Origin: a virus
DNA length: 26,407 bases
Strand: one strand, 5' to 3'
Virus record (IMG/VR): IMGVR_UViG_3300020197_000137
Span: 1-26,407 of that record
Below the pieces are notes generated by a model that saw only the letters and a list, made by a program, of their open reading frames with translations, ran no database searches and was not told the DNA's origin. Both the position numbers and the translations under genes were made by a program. Every line of letters starts with the position of its first letter. Positions within the stretch are counted from its first letter, which is position 1. Of the stretch, positions 14,571-21,329 are shown piece by piece.

Positions 14571-15103
14571 AATTTGGTGCCAAGTATGTCAGTGATATTG
14601 TACATAGTATACTTGAAAGTTACGTTAGCTGTAAAGTAGGTGTAATCTCTTTCCCTTGCATCAAACTGCAATGTGGTTAAACTGAAAGGAAAAACTCCTC
14701 TAAATTTAACGTTTGCTGCAGGCCTGTAGTTACTGTTTAGAATTTGTAATGTTGCATCAGCTTGTTCTGGGAAGTTATTTGTAAACTTTCCTTTTTTGTA
14801 TTGATCTTGATAATCTATAAATTGTTCAATGCTTTCTGGAAATCCTAGAGCAGTCATCCAATTCCAGATTTCCATATAGTTTTCAAGATCTTCATCAACT
14901 AAGAAACTTAGAGTGAGATCTTCAAAAGTTAACATATCTCCAGGATGATCAATCATCTTGAGATAGTTTGGTTGAACAGCAACTCCCAAATTAATGCCTG
15001 GGATATTTGCAGAGTTGCAAAAGAAGTCTACTTTTGGAGCATGATCAAGCATAAATTTGAATCCAATCGGAGACAAATAATTTCTATTGTTTGGTTGATC
15101 CAT
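14567..15103 (-). CDS. 3: Probable tail completion and sheath stabiliser protein gp3
   Basis: A 178-aa protein between gp23 and uvsY, the place where T4-like cyanophages carry a gp3 homologue; T4 gp3 is 176 aa. T4 gp3 caps the end of the tail tube and stabilises the sheath. The fold reads like a tail-tube relative: a strand-rich start YLSPIGFKFMLDHAPKVDF, an IPGIN loop, MLTFEDLTLSFLVDEDLENY, a helix WNWMTALGFPES, and a C-terminal VKFRGVFPFSLTTLQFD and VTFKYTMYNI. gp19 in this window shows the same scheme (LVKTAGLPAS, SFDSWTITVIND, and a final strand). I see no Shine-Dalgarno. The gene follows the strong gp23 terminator, so it depends on read-through or an unseen promoter. A paralogous tube or baseplate-tube protein is the alternative. 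Confidence 0.65.
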   Translation of the reverse strand: MDQPNNRNYLSPIGFKFMLDHAPKVDFFCNSANIPGINLGVAVQPNYLKMIDHPGDMLTFEDLTLSFLVDEDLENYMEIWNWMTALGFPESIEQFIDYQDQYKKGKFTNNFPEQADATLQILNSNYRPAANVKFRGVFPFSLTTLQFDARERDYTYFTANVTFKYTMYNITDILGTKL

Positions 15104-15120
15104 TTTTATTTTTATTTAGA

Positions 15121-15147
15121 TAAAAAAAGAGTCCCTTTCGGGACTCT
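15121..15147 (-). terminator. Strong rho-independent terminator after gp23
   Basis: Perfect 8-bp stem AGAGTCCC/GGGACTCT (15128-15135 and 15140-15147) with a GAAA tetraloop on the minus strand and a seven-T tail. It starts 22 bases past the capsid gene stop. Confidence 0.92.
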
Positions 15148-15168
15148 GAGTGTCTTGTGAGAAATAAC

Positions 15169-16581
15169 TCACATGAGGTTCTTAACTTGAACTCTTCTGT
15201 AATAGCGGTTCGAGTTAGTCTTGAGTCTACCGAGTCCTTGTGCATCGGCAGCTGAACCTTCAGCGAATGGGTTGGCAACCATACCATATCTGGTTTTGAA
15301 GCCAATCTTAGGCTGGAAGGTGTCCTGTCCAACGGCACGAACCATTTGGAGAGGAACATATGGGCAGTAGAAGAGTCCTGCGTCATAAGGATTAGTGCCC
15401 TTATAACCGATGACATAATACTGTCCACCAGCAGCGTTGGGGTTAACACCACCCGAATATGGATCGATGTAAACCTTGTACTTACCGTTGATAACACCAG
15501 CGAAGGTGTTACCAGTGTCATCAACCTGAAGGTTTGCATTGAGTGCAGGGGTGTAATCAAGAACACCTGCCATGGTTAGAGCTGAAGCAACGTCTGATGA
15601 ACAAACGATGGTGTTGCCCTTTCCACGACGAGTTCTGATTGCGATTGCATTAGCATCTCTCTCAAGTTGGAAAAGAAGTCCCTTGAACTTCTCAACGCTC
15701 CAACGTCCGTTTGAATCAACGTCTAAGTCAAAGATACCAGCAGTTGCGGTATTGTTCTGAGCACCAGCTTCAGCAATGTTGTAGATGGTACGAACAACTT
15801 CTCTGTTGATTTCAGCAAGAATCTCGGTTGAGAGAATGTTTGCTAACTCAGCTTCTGCATCAAGTCCATGAATAGCCTTGAGATCTTGTGCGAGTTCTAA
15901 TGAATACTCGGCCTTAAGTGCTCTTGACTTTGCAGCAACAGTAACTTTCTCGATTGAGAATGCCATCTCTGCGAAAGCATTACCAGCTGCATCGCCAAGT
16001 GATTCAGCAGATCCAGTTGCCATTGCCTGCCCTACATTGTAGGTTCCAGGTGAAGCATCGTTGAGAACACCAGGATTCGAACCTGATTGAGCAGCAGTGG
16101 TTGCAATACCAACAGAAGCCTGAGCGGTGTAGTCACTTGCAGCAAGTGAACCAGCTGCGTTTTGTCCAGAGAATCTGGAATCTGGTTCGTTGAAGAATGC
16201 TTCAGTTCCGCTGTTGTTGGTGTAACGAGTTCTCATTGCGAAGATGAGTCCCGTTGGGCCATTCATTGGTTGAACACCGCAAATATCATATGCGATGAGT
16301 TGAGGCATTGAACGTCTGATTAATGAAATCAGAACTGGATCGAAACCGGCTACAGGGCCCGCAGCAGCTGCGGTTCCGTAGGTTCCACCACCGAAACCAC
16401 CAGTGCCAGTTGACATGGTTGGGCCAGCTTCTGAAATGAAACCACGCTCTTCACGGAGGAAGCGCTCTTGGTTCTCTAAAAGTTGAGCTGTAACAGCTCT
16501 TCTGTGAGGATCTTTGATTGTATCTAGTCCCTCACAATTAAGAAGTGGAGCCCACTTCTCTTGTAAGTTTTCGTTAAACAT
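15169..16581 (-). CDS. 23: Major capsid protein gp23
   Basis: A 470-aa HK97-fold major head protein. The N-terminus MFNENLQEKWAPLLNCEG with TAQLLENQERFLREE is typical of cyanophage gp23, followed by a glycine-rich linker, RSMPQLIAYDICGVQPMNGP and RTRYTNN. Further on come EYSLELAQDLKAIHGLDAE and the C-terminal PLQMVRAVGQDTFQPKIGF. A prohead-protease-type site ([IL]-x-E) lies at ISE (49-51), before AGPT, so mature protein may begin near residue 52; T4 gp23 is likewise trimmed by gp21. It has a good Shine-Dalgarno and a very strong terminator, as expected for the most abundant virion protein. No TATAAATA late promoter is visible in the 60 bases upstream. Confidence 0.97.
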   Translation of the reverse strand: MFNENLQEKWAPLLNCEGLDTIKDPHRRAVTAQLLENQERFLREERGFISEAGPTMSTGTGGFGGGTYGTAAAAGPVAGFDPVLISLIRRSMPQLIAYDICGVQPMNGPTGLIFAMRTRYTNNSGTEAFFNEPDSRFSGQNAAGSLAASDYTAQASVGIATTAAQSGSNPGVLNDASPGTYNVGQAMATGSAESLGDAAGNAFAEMAFSIEKVTVAAKSRALKAEYSLELAQDLKAIHGLDAEAELANILSTEILAEINREVVRTIYNIAEAGAQNNTATAGIFDLDVDSNGRWSVEKFKGLLFQLERDANAIAIRTRRGKGNTIVCSSDVASALTMAGVLDYTPALNANLQVDDTGNTFAGVINGKYKVYIDPYSGGVNPNAAGGQYYVIGYKGTNPYDAGLFYCPYVPLQMVRAVGQDTFQPKIGFKTRYGMVANPFAEGSAADAQGLGRLKTNSNRYYRRVQVKNLM

Positions 16582-16588
16582 TTAAGGT

Positions 16589-16593
16589 TCTCC
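16589..16593 (-). promoter_or_regulatory. Shine-Dalgarno of gp23
   Basis: GGAGA on the minus strand, 7 bases before the gp23 ATG at 16581. Confidence 0.6.
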
Positions 16594-16641
16594 GTGTCTT
16601 GTTTTAGTGTTGTAACTTAGTTTGTTCTAATGATTTAAAAA

Positions 16642-17772
16642 TCACTTAGAGTGTTTTTGAACTGCTCTAACGTAAGCCTCCATTGATTCCGAAATGGTTT
16701 CAACAGAAGTTCCAAGCATTTCTTCATCTCTTGTATGAGAGACAGGATTTCTTGGGAAATATGACTCTCTGAGAGTCTCCAGTTTCTCACGATAGTCTTC
16801 CTCACTTACAAACTCAACACTTTCAGCAAGACTAGAGAGCTTACTCTTTTGAGTTTCTGCGAGTCCTCTAGCAACTCCATAGAAGATGCTGTCTGACACA
16901 GACTCACTTAGTCTCTGATTAAGGTGAACATTTCTTTCGATTTGTTCGTTGAGTTTTGACTCCATTTCATCAAGTTTTTCTACCATTTGCTCAAGAACAT
17001 CATATTTCTCTTCAGGCATTTCTACATAATTTTCTTCAAAAAGGCCCTTGAGCCCAGTCATGAAGTTCTCAGCAAGCTGAGACTTCAATCCGTTCTCAAC
17101 TTGTAGAGCATTCTCTACAAGCCATTCATCTGCAACATACTCAAGATAAGAATCAACTCTTTCGGTTAATTCTTCTTGAATTGCAATAACATTATTTTCT
17201 AACGCTGCCTCATACTTAGCAGCGATAATGTCAGCAGCTTCTTGAACCTTAGTTCTTACTGCTGCTTCAAGTACGATTCTTGCTTTTTCTTTGAATTCTT
17301 CGGAGAGATCTTCATCACCAAATAGAGCTTGAACGTCTTCTTCCACATTTATTTCAATTTCATCAGGAAGTTCTTCTTCCCCTTCTTCTTCGTCTACATA
17401 CTCTTTCTCCTCTTCCTCTTCACCCTCTTCTTCCTCTTCATCTTCGTGTGAAGCTTCTAGGAGTTCTTCATCTTCATCATATTCAAAATCTTCGGCTTTT
17501 GCTGCCTTAGCACTGACAACATCTCTAACAGTTTTAATATTTCCAGTCGCTAACTTAGCAGAATCATCAGTTGATCTGTAATTATCAGGAGTAGGGCCAC
17601 CTAAATCGGTGATCGACTGGCCAGGGGTAGAACCAACAAAAGGATTGGAAACCATTCCGTCTCCAGCTTGTGCATTGGCGTTGACAGCTGTTTGTGATTG
17701 TTTAGCTGCTTTAGTGGAAGCATACATTGGTGCTCCCTCTTCTTGCAAATTACTCATCGTTTTTCTAGACAT
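16642..17772 (-). CDS. 22: Prohead core scaffolding protein gp22
   Basis: A 376-aa protein in the gp22 position between the protease and the capsid gene. gp22 is the main scaffold of the prohead core and is cut to peptides by gp21 before DNA entry. The sequence fits: a polar alanine/glutamine-rich start, a very acidic stretch at about residues 95-140 (runs of glutamate and aspartate such as EEEEEGEEEEEKEY), then 180 residues of charged coiled coil (KARIVLEAAVRTKVQEAADI onward). The C-terminus has SVETISESMEAYVRAVQKH. ATG 17772 has a good Shine-Dalgarno (GGAGAGA, 17776-17782); ATG 17757 is a second candidate. T4 gp22 is shorter (269 aa). A late promoter lies 45 bases upstream. Confidence 0.9.
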   Translation of the reverse strand: MSRKTMSNLQEEGAPMYASTKAAKQSQTAVNANAQAGDGMVSNPFVGSTPGQSITDLGGPTPDNYRSTDDSAKLATGNIKTVRDVVSAKAAKAEDFEYDEDEELLEASHEDEEEEEGEEEEEKEYVDEEEGEEELPDEIEINVEEDVQALFGDEDLSEEFKEKARIVLEAAVRTKVQEAADIIAAKYEAALENNVIAIQEELTERVDSYLEYVADEWLVENALQVENGLKSQLAENFMTGLKGLFEENYVEMPEEKYDVLEQMVEKLDEMESKLNEQIERNVHLNQRLSESVSDSIFYGVARGLAETQKSKLSSLAESVEFVSEEDYREKLETLRESYFPRNPVSHTRDEEMLGTSVETISESMEAYVRAVQKHSK

Positions 17773-17775
17773 TGA

Positions 17776-17782
17776 TCTCTCC
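17776..17782 (-). promoter_or_regulatory. Shine-Dalgarno of gp22
   Basis: GGAGAGA on the minus strand, 3 bases before ATG 17772; supports this start over the internal ATG 17757. Confidence 0.55.
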
Positions 17783-17816
17783 GAATAAAATAGGTATTTT
17801 CCTTTATTCTAATATT

Positions 17817-17824
17817 TATTTATA
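17817..17824 (-). promoter_or_regulatory. T4-type late promoter for gp22-gp23
   Basis: Exact TATAAATA on the minus strand, 45 bases before the gp22 ATG and directly after the gp21 stop codon. Confidence 0.8.
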
Positions 17825-17827
17825 ATT

Positions 17828-18472
17828 TTAAATATTTTCCAGATATTTATTGAACAACTTCAATAATCTCTCTTCACGCACTCTTTTATCAAGAGTAGGA
17901 GTGAGTGAATTTAGACTATTTAGTGTCTTTTCGGCTAGGATGCCGTTGTTCCAAACCCACTCTCTACCTTCCATAATTCCCTGAACAAAAGCGTCAGGAG
18001 CAGAAGGATCTGCAACAATATCTGCTGCAGTTGATAACATGAAGTCATCAGAGACAACTTTAACTCCACCTTGTTCAACTAATGAGCCCACACCTCTAGA
18101 AGAGACGCCAAGTTTCACACCTTCATCCAAAAGATTTTTTGCAATTTTACCCATTGGAGTCTCAAGGATTTGAGCTTTTCCGATGAAATTCTTACCTTCT
18201 GGAATTAGTGAAACAATCTTATGAGAAACTCGATCAAGATTAACTGAAGGGCCATCTGGATGCCCAAGTTCTCCAAGAGCTCTTCCGCACTTTACATACT
18301 GATCATTATATCTTTTAACTTCACGATCTAAAGTTTCATAACGATACATTCTACCGTTACGATTCTTTAAATCAGCTTGAAGAAAGATACCTTCAATATA
18401 AAGTCGTTTTTTGCCGCCAACTTCTTCGGTAAGAATCTTGATGTCTTCGATCTGTTCGGTGATGAGTTTCAT
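17828..18472 (-). CDS. 21: Prohead protease gp21
   Basis: A 214-aa homologue of T4 gp21 (212 aa), the serine protease that cleaves scaffold and capsid proteins during head maturation. Diagnostic parts: LYIEGIFLQADLKNRNGRMY (24-43), the catalytic-histidine block GRALGELGHPDGP (H71), the serine block LGVSSRGVGS (121-130) and the following SDDFMLSTAADIVADPSAP. These match the herpesvirus-type assemblin fold family. The C-terminal third is a tail (LAEKTLNSLNS onward) that may be trimmed. The gene lies 4 bases after the 88-aa gene and is followed by a late promoter. Confidence 0.96.
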   Translation of the reverse strand: MKLITEQIEDIKILTEEVGGKKRLYIEGIFLQADLKNRNGRMYRYETLDREVKRYNDQYVKCGRALGELGHPDGPSVNLDRVSHKIVSLIPEGKNFIGKAQILETPMGKIAKNLLDEGVKLGVSSRGVGSLVEQGGVKVVSDDFMLSTAADIVADPSAPDAFVQGIMEGREWVWNNGILAEKTLNSLNSLTPTLDKRVREERLLKLFNKYLENI

Positions 18473-18476
18473 TTTT

Positions 18477-18743
18477 TTAGTTTGTAAATCCTACTTTTGC
18501 TGATTTTATTGCTGGAGTCGTATAAATGACATCAGTTCCAGTTTTTTCTAAAAATTCGACTGAGTTGCCAGGCATACTGAAAAATATTGTGGATGCGGCA
18601 CCAACAATCGTAGAAACTCCTACTGTTGCAACACCACTAGTATTGTTATGAAGTCTCACACAAGTAGCACTATCAATACTACTGGCTGTGCCAGCAGTTG
18701 TTGGAGTTGCAGTTTCAGTTGCAATAATCTTCGTTCTTTGCAT
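18477..18743 (-). CDS. Unknown 88-aa protein in the gp68 position
   Basis: A small protein of 88 aa between gp67-like and gp21 genes. It starts MQRTKIIATETATPTTAG, is rich in Ser, Thr, Ala, Val and Gly, and seems all-beta: ATCVRLHNNTSGVATVGVST, STIFFSMPGNSVEFLEKT, DVIYTTPAIKSAKVGFTN. T4 has gp68, a charged prohead core protein, at this place, but this sequence is not like a helical core protein. It reads more like a small virion surface or decoration protein. The ATG overlaps the gp67-like stop as TAATG, and the stop is 4 bases from the gp21 start, so it is co-expressed late with head genes. Function not established. Confidence 0.8.
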   Translation of the reverse strand: MQRTKIIATETATPTTAGTASSIDSATCVRLHNNTSGVATVGVSTIVGAASTIFFSMPGNSVEFLEKTGTDVIYTTPAIKSAKVGFTN

Positions 18744-18916
18744 TACTCAGCATCCTCGATTTCTAGTGGTGAAGTTCCAAACATACTCGCAGCCACATAA
18801 GGAGTCAGTTCCTCAATCTTTTCTACAGATTTGGCAAAAAGCATTCCTTTAATCGCATCAGAAATATCGGATGGTGAAGCATCCGACATAACCATACTTA
18901 CAAAATCATCTTCCAT
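18743..18916 (-). CDS. 67: Prohead core protein gp67-like, 57 aa
   Basis: A short gene, easy to miss: ATG 18916 to TAA 18743, 57 aa. The product begins MEDDFVSMVMSDASPSDISD, continues AIKGMLFAKSVEKIEEL and ends in an acidic tail LEIEDAE. T4 gp67 (80 aa) is a small acidic prohead core protein encoded right after gp20, and cyanophages carry a similarly short gene here. A consensus late promoter lies 26 bases upstream, and the stop overlaps the next ATG as TAATG. The presence of a real gene is well supported by promoter, coupling and position; the gp67 name rests on position and composition more than on sequence. Confidence 0.75.
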   Translation of the reverse strand: MEDDFVSMVMSDASPSDISDAIKGMLFAKSVEKIEELTPYVAASMFGTSPLEIEDAE

Positions 18917-18941
18917 ATGTTTATTGATATAATCTAATATT

Positions 18942-18949
18942 TATTTATA
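18942..18949 (-). promoter_or_regulatory. T4-type late promoter for gp67-like, 88-aa gene and gp21
   Basis: Exact TATAAATA on the minus strand, 26 bases before ATG 18916. It overlaps the stop codon of gp20. Confidence 0.8.
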
Positions 18950-20642
18950 TTTTGCCCCCTTTAGGCATCTTAACTTGCGGAGCTTCCTCACCTGGAGGTG
19001 GTTCAGTTCCTGGATTTGGAACTTCTGGTTCTTTTGGAACTTGCCCTATATCTTGAACTGTTCCCAATCCTTGATCTCCACCGTCCATTGGCATTCCTGT
19101 CATTGGATCCATTGGTGGTGGAATAATTCCAAGTTGTTTTTCAAGATCAATTTGTATATCAATTTCAATAAGTTCTTCATCTGTTTGACGGAGAACCTTC
19201 CTTCTTACATAATCAACGGAATAATATTTACCAACATAAGGTTCAACTTGTGATAATAGAGCAATTCTTTCATTCATTAACTCAGTTTCTTTGAGTTCTG
19301 CAAAATGATTGTCATATAAGAAATCATATTGAATATGATCACTCATATACTCCCAATCTTCTGGGGTTACGACATTTTTGAGAATAAGTTGAGTCTTCAA
19401 CATATCATGAAAGATTTGACTAAATCTCTTTCTCAATCTTCCAACAAACTTGGAGAACATCAATTCATCACGAAGAATTTCTGATGATCTACCTAGATTG
19501 AATCCATCCCCAGCACCAATTCTGGATTCTGGAACGTTCAATGAACGATAAAGTTTCTTTTGGAAATACTCAACGTCAGTGAGTTCTCCAAGATTTTGCC
19601 CGCCAGGAAGAGTTGTGATTTCAGTTCCTCTACCACCTTCTCTTCTTGGAAGCCAGAAATCTTCCATCATTGAAAGATGTTTTTTATCATCCTTGATTTC
19701 ACCAGTCGAAGCATCGTAAACAAGTTTATTACGATAACGACTCATAACCTCACGAAGGTATTGTTCTGCTTTTACCTTAGGGAGATTACCAACATCAATA
19801 TAAAAAATTCTTCTTTCTGGTGCTCTTGAAAGTCTGTAGATGACAAGACTATCTTCAATCATTCTTAATTGATTAAGAGCCTTAATTGCTTTGTGAAGAT
19901 AGGATAAAGTAGCTTGTTTGTTCCTATCAACTAATCCTGAGGTAATGTATGTGATTGCATCTTTTGCAATTTTAATTCCTTTTCCATATGCACTTCCAAC
20001 TTGCATACCGCCAGAAGCTTGAGGATTATAGACAAAATACTCATCAACATTTGGAGACTCAAACATTGTGAGTTCTTTTTCTGGATCCTGATTTACATAG
20101 GTTAGATTACCAGCATCATTGATTGATCTCTTTTTAAGTTCACGAACAAACTTAATTTTCAATGCGTCAATATATCTAACTTCTTTAATTCCCTCTTCTG
20201 GACGTTTTAAATCAATGACTTTATGGTAGAAAATTCTTCCATCAACATACCAGTTTCTAAAAATTTCATGAGCTTTTTTATCAAAATCCATGATTTCTTT
20301 GATATATCTAAACTCTTGTCTAATAATATTTTTGATGTTATCATCAACATCTAAATTAGAGAGTTCAATTTCAACTGGAGAATCATTAAGATCTGCAACA
20401 ATTGCTTCGTTTACAACATGTTCAATTGCAGTATCGCATTCTGGGTGCAAAGACATCTCACGATATCTTTTTAATAAATCATATTCGGTTCTGTAAACAC
20501 CTTCAATATCTACATATTGTCCATAAAAACTACTTGCAACATAAAAATCAGAACCGTCCTCATTATTTTTGGGGACGGGACTGATCGTAGTTGGAGATTT
20601 TACTTCACCTTTTTGAATGTTAAAACCGAACAACTTAGACAT
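18945..20642 (-). CDS. 20: Portal vertex protein gp20
   Basis: A 565-aa homologue of T4 gp20 (524 aa), the dodecameric portal through which DNA enters the head and to which the neck attaches. Family signs include YRTEYDLLKRYREMSLHPEC near residue 50, EAIVADLNDSPVEIELSNLD, FRNWYVDGRIFYHKVID, and LVIYRLSRAPERRIFYIDVG. They continue with EQYLREVMSRYRNKLVYDAS, EDFWLPRREGGRGTEI and LNVPESRIGAGDGFNLGRSS. The last 50 residues are proline- and glycine-rich (DPMTGMPMDGGDQG and following) and end in a short basic tail, an extension beyond T4. No Shine-Dalgarno is visible. A near-consensus late promoter (CATAAATA) lies 29 bases upstream. Confidence 0.97.
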   Translation of the reverse strand: MSKLFGFNIQKGEVKSPTTISPVPKNNEDGSDFYVASSFYGQYVDIEGVYRTEYDLLKRYREMSLHPECDTAIEHVVNEAIVADLNDSPVEIELSNLDVDDNIKNIIRQEFRYIKEIMDFDKKAHEIFRNWYVDGRIFYHKVIDLKRPEEGIKEVRYIDALKIKFVRELKKRSINDAGNLTYVNQDPEKELTMFESPNVDEYFVYNPQASGGMQVGSAYGKGIKIAKDAITYITSGLVDRNKQATLSYLHKAIKALNQLRMIEDSLVIYRLSRAPERRIFYIDVGNLPKVKAEQYLREVMSRYRNKLVYDASTGEIKDDKKHLSMMEDFWLPRREGGRGTEITTLPGGQNLGELTDVEYFQKKLYRSLNVPESRIGAGDGFNLGRSSEILRDELMFSKFVGRLRKRFSQIFHDMLKTQLILKNVVTPEDWEYMSDHIQYDFLYDNHFAELKETELMNERIALLSQVEPYVGKYYSVDYVRRKVLRQTDEELIEIDIQIDLEKQLGIIPPPMDPMTGMPMDGGDQGLGTVQDIGQVPKEPEVPNPGTEPPPGEEAPQVKMPKGGKI

Positions 20643-20670
20643 TATAATTTGACTATTAAACCTACTGATC

Positions 20671-20678
20671 TATTTATG
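20671..20678 (-). promoter_or_regulatory. Variant late promoter for gp20
   Basis: CATAAATA on the minus strand, one mismatch from TATAAATA, 29 bases before the gp20 ATG and just after the gp19 stop. Confidence 0.5.
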
Positions 20679-20681
20679 ATC

Positions 20682-21305
20682 TCATCGTAAATCAGCTTCG
20701 CCTTGAGAGGTCTTAAATGCTTCCCACCACTGAACTTCAAATGTTACATCATACTGTTCAATAGAATTGGTTTCATCGTAAGAAAGTGGAATCGCACCTA
20801 CGTTTGAAGGCCAAGCACCATACAGTTTATATGATCTTAATACTGGAACAGCACTATTGCTTATATTTCCTTTTACATACGGAGATCTTCCAAGTTGGTG
20901 AACTGCAATGGTTTGTTGATATCCATCAGTTCCATTTGGATTAATGTATCCAGAGGTATCTTCATGTTTATTGATGCCATTCATCCATTTTTCAAAACAT
21001 CTTCTGATGCCAAAGTCGGCATCGTTAATAACGGTAATTGTCCAAGAATCAAATGATCTATCTCCAGCAACTGATAATGTTCTTCCTCTAAAAGGAATTT
21101 GAATTGGAGAAATAGTTGATGCAGGAAGTCCAGCGGTTTTAACAAGAAGTCTTAATTTTTCATCAAAATCATTTACACCATCTGGACGAGCCCAAGTTGG
21201 GACTGGAATCACACATTCAAACAGATTGGGCCTAGCACCCCCGCCAGTGAGTTTAGACTTGAATGAATCTAATGTTCTGTTTTTTAACTTAATTTCTTCA
21301 GCCAT
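20682..21305 (-). CDS. 19: Tail tube protein gp19
   Basis: A 207-aa homologue of T4 gp19 (163 aa), the inner tube of the contractile tail. Recognisable parts: SKLTGGGARPNLFECVIPVP near the N-terminus, KLRLLVKTAGLPASTISPIQ, IPFRGRTLSVAGDRSFDSWT, ITVINDADFGIRRCFEKWMN and a C-terminal QYDVTFEVQWWEAF strand. It directly follows the sheath gene in the transcription order, as in T4. The start has a strong ribosome binding site (AAGGAGAT, 21314-21321), suggesting high translation as expected for a protein present in many copies. Confidence 0.96.
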   Translation of the reverse strand: MAEEIKLKNRTLDSFKSKLTGGGARPNLFECVIPVPTWARPDGVNDFDEKLRLLVKTAGLPASTISPIQIPFRGRTLSVAGDRSFDSWTITVINDADFGIRRCFEKWMNGINKHEDTSGYINPNGTDGYQQTIAVHQLGRSPYVKGNISNSAVPVLRSYKLYGAWPSNVGAIPLSYDETNSIEQYDVTFEVQWWEAFKTSQGEADLR

Positions 21306-21313
21306 GGGTTTTT

Positions 21314-21321
21314 ATCTCCTT
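21314..21321 (-). promoter_or_regulatory. Strong Shine-Dalgarno of gp19
   Basis: AAGGAGAT on the minus strand, 8 bases before ATG 21305. Confidence 0.65.
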
Positions 21322-21329
21322 AAAGTGAG

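Noticed and set aside
15111-15118. TCTAAATA late-promoter-like sequence before the gp3 candidate
   Set aside because: Only 8 bases from the ATG and overlapping the T-run of the gp23 terminator; would give an almost leaderless mRNA.
15084-15566. Minus-strand open frame of 160 codons overlapping gp23
   Set aside because: Out-of-frame shadow of the capsid gene; also runs through the terminator.
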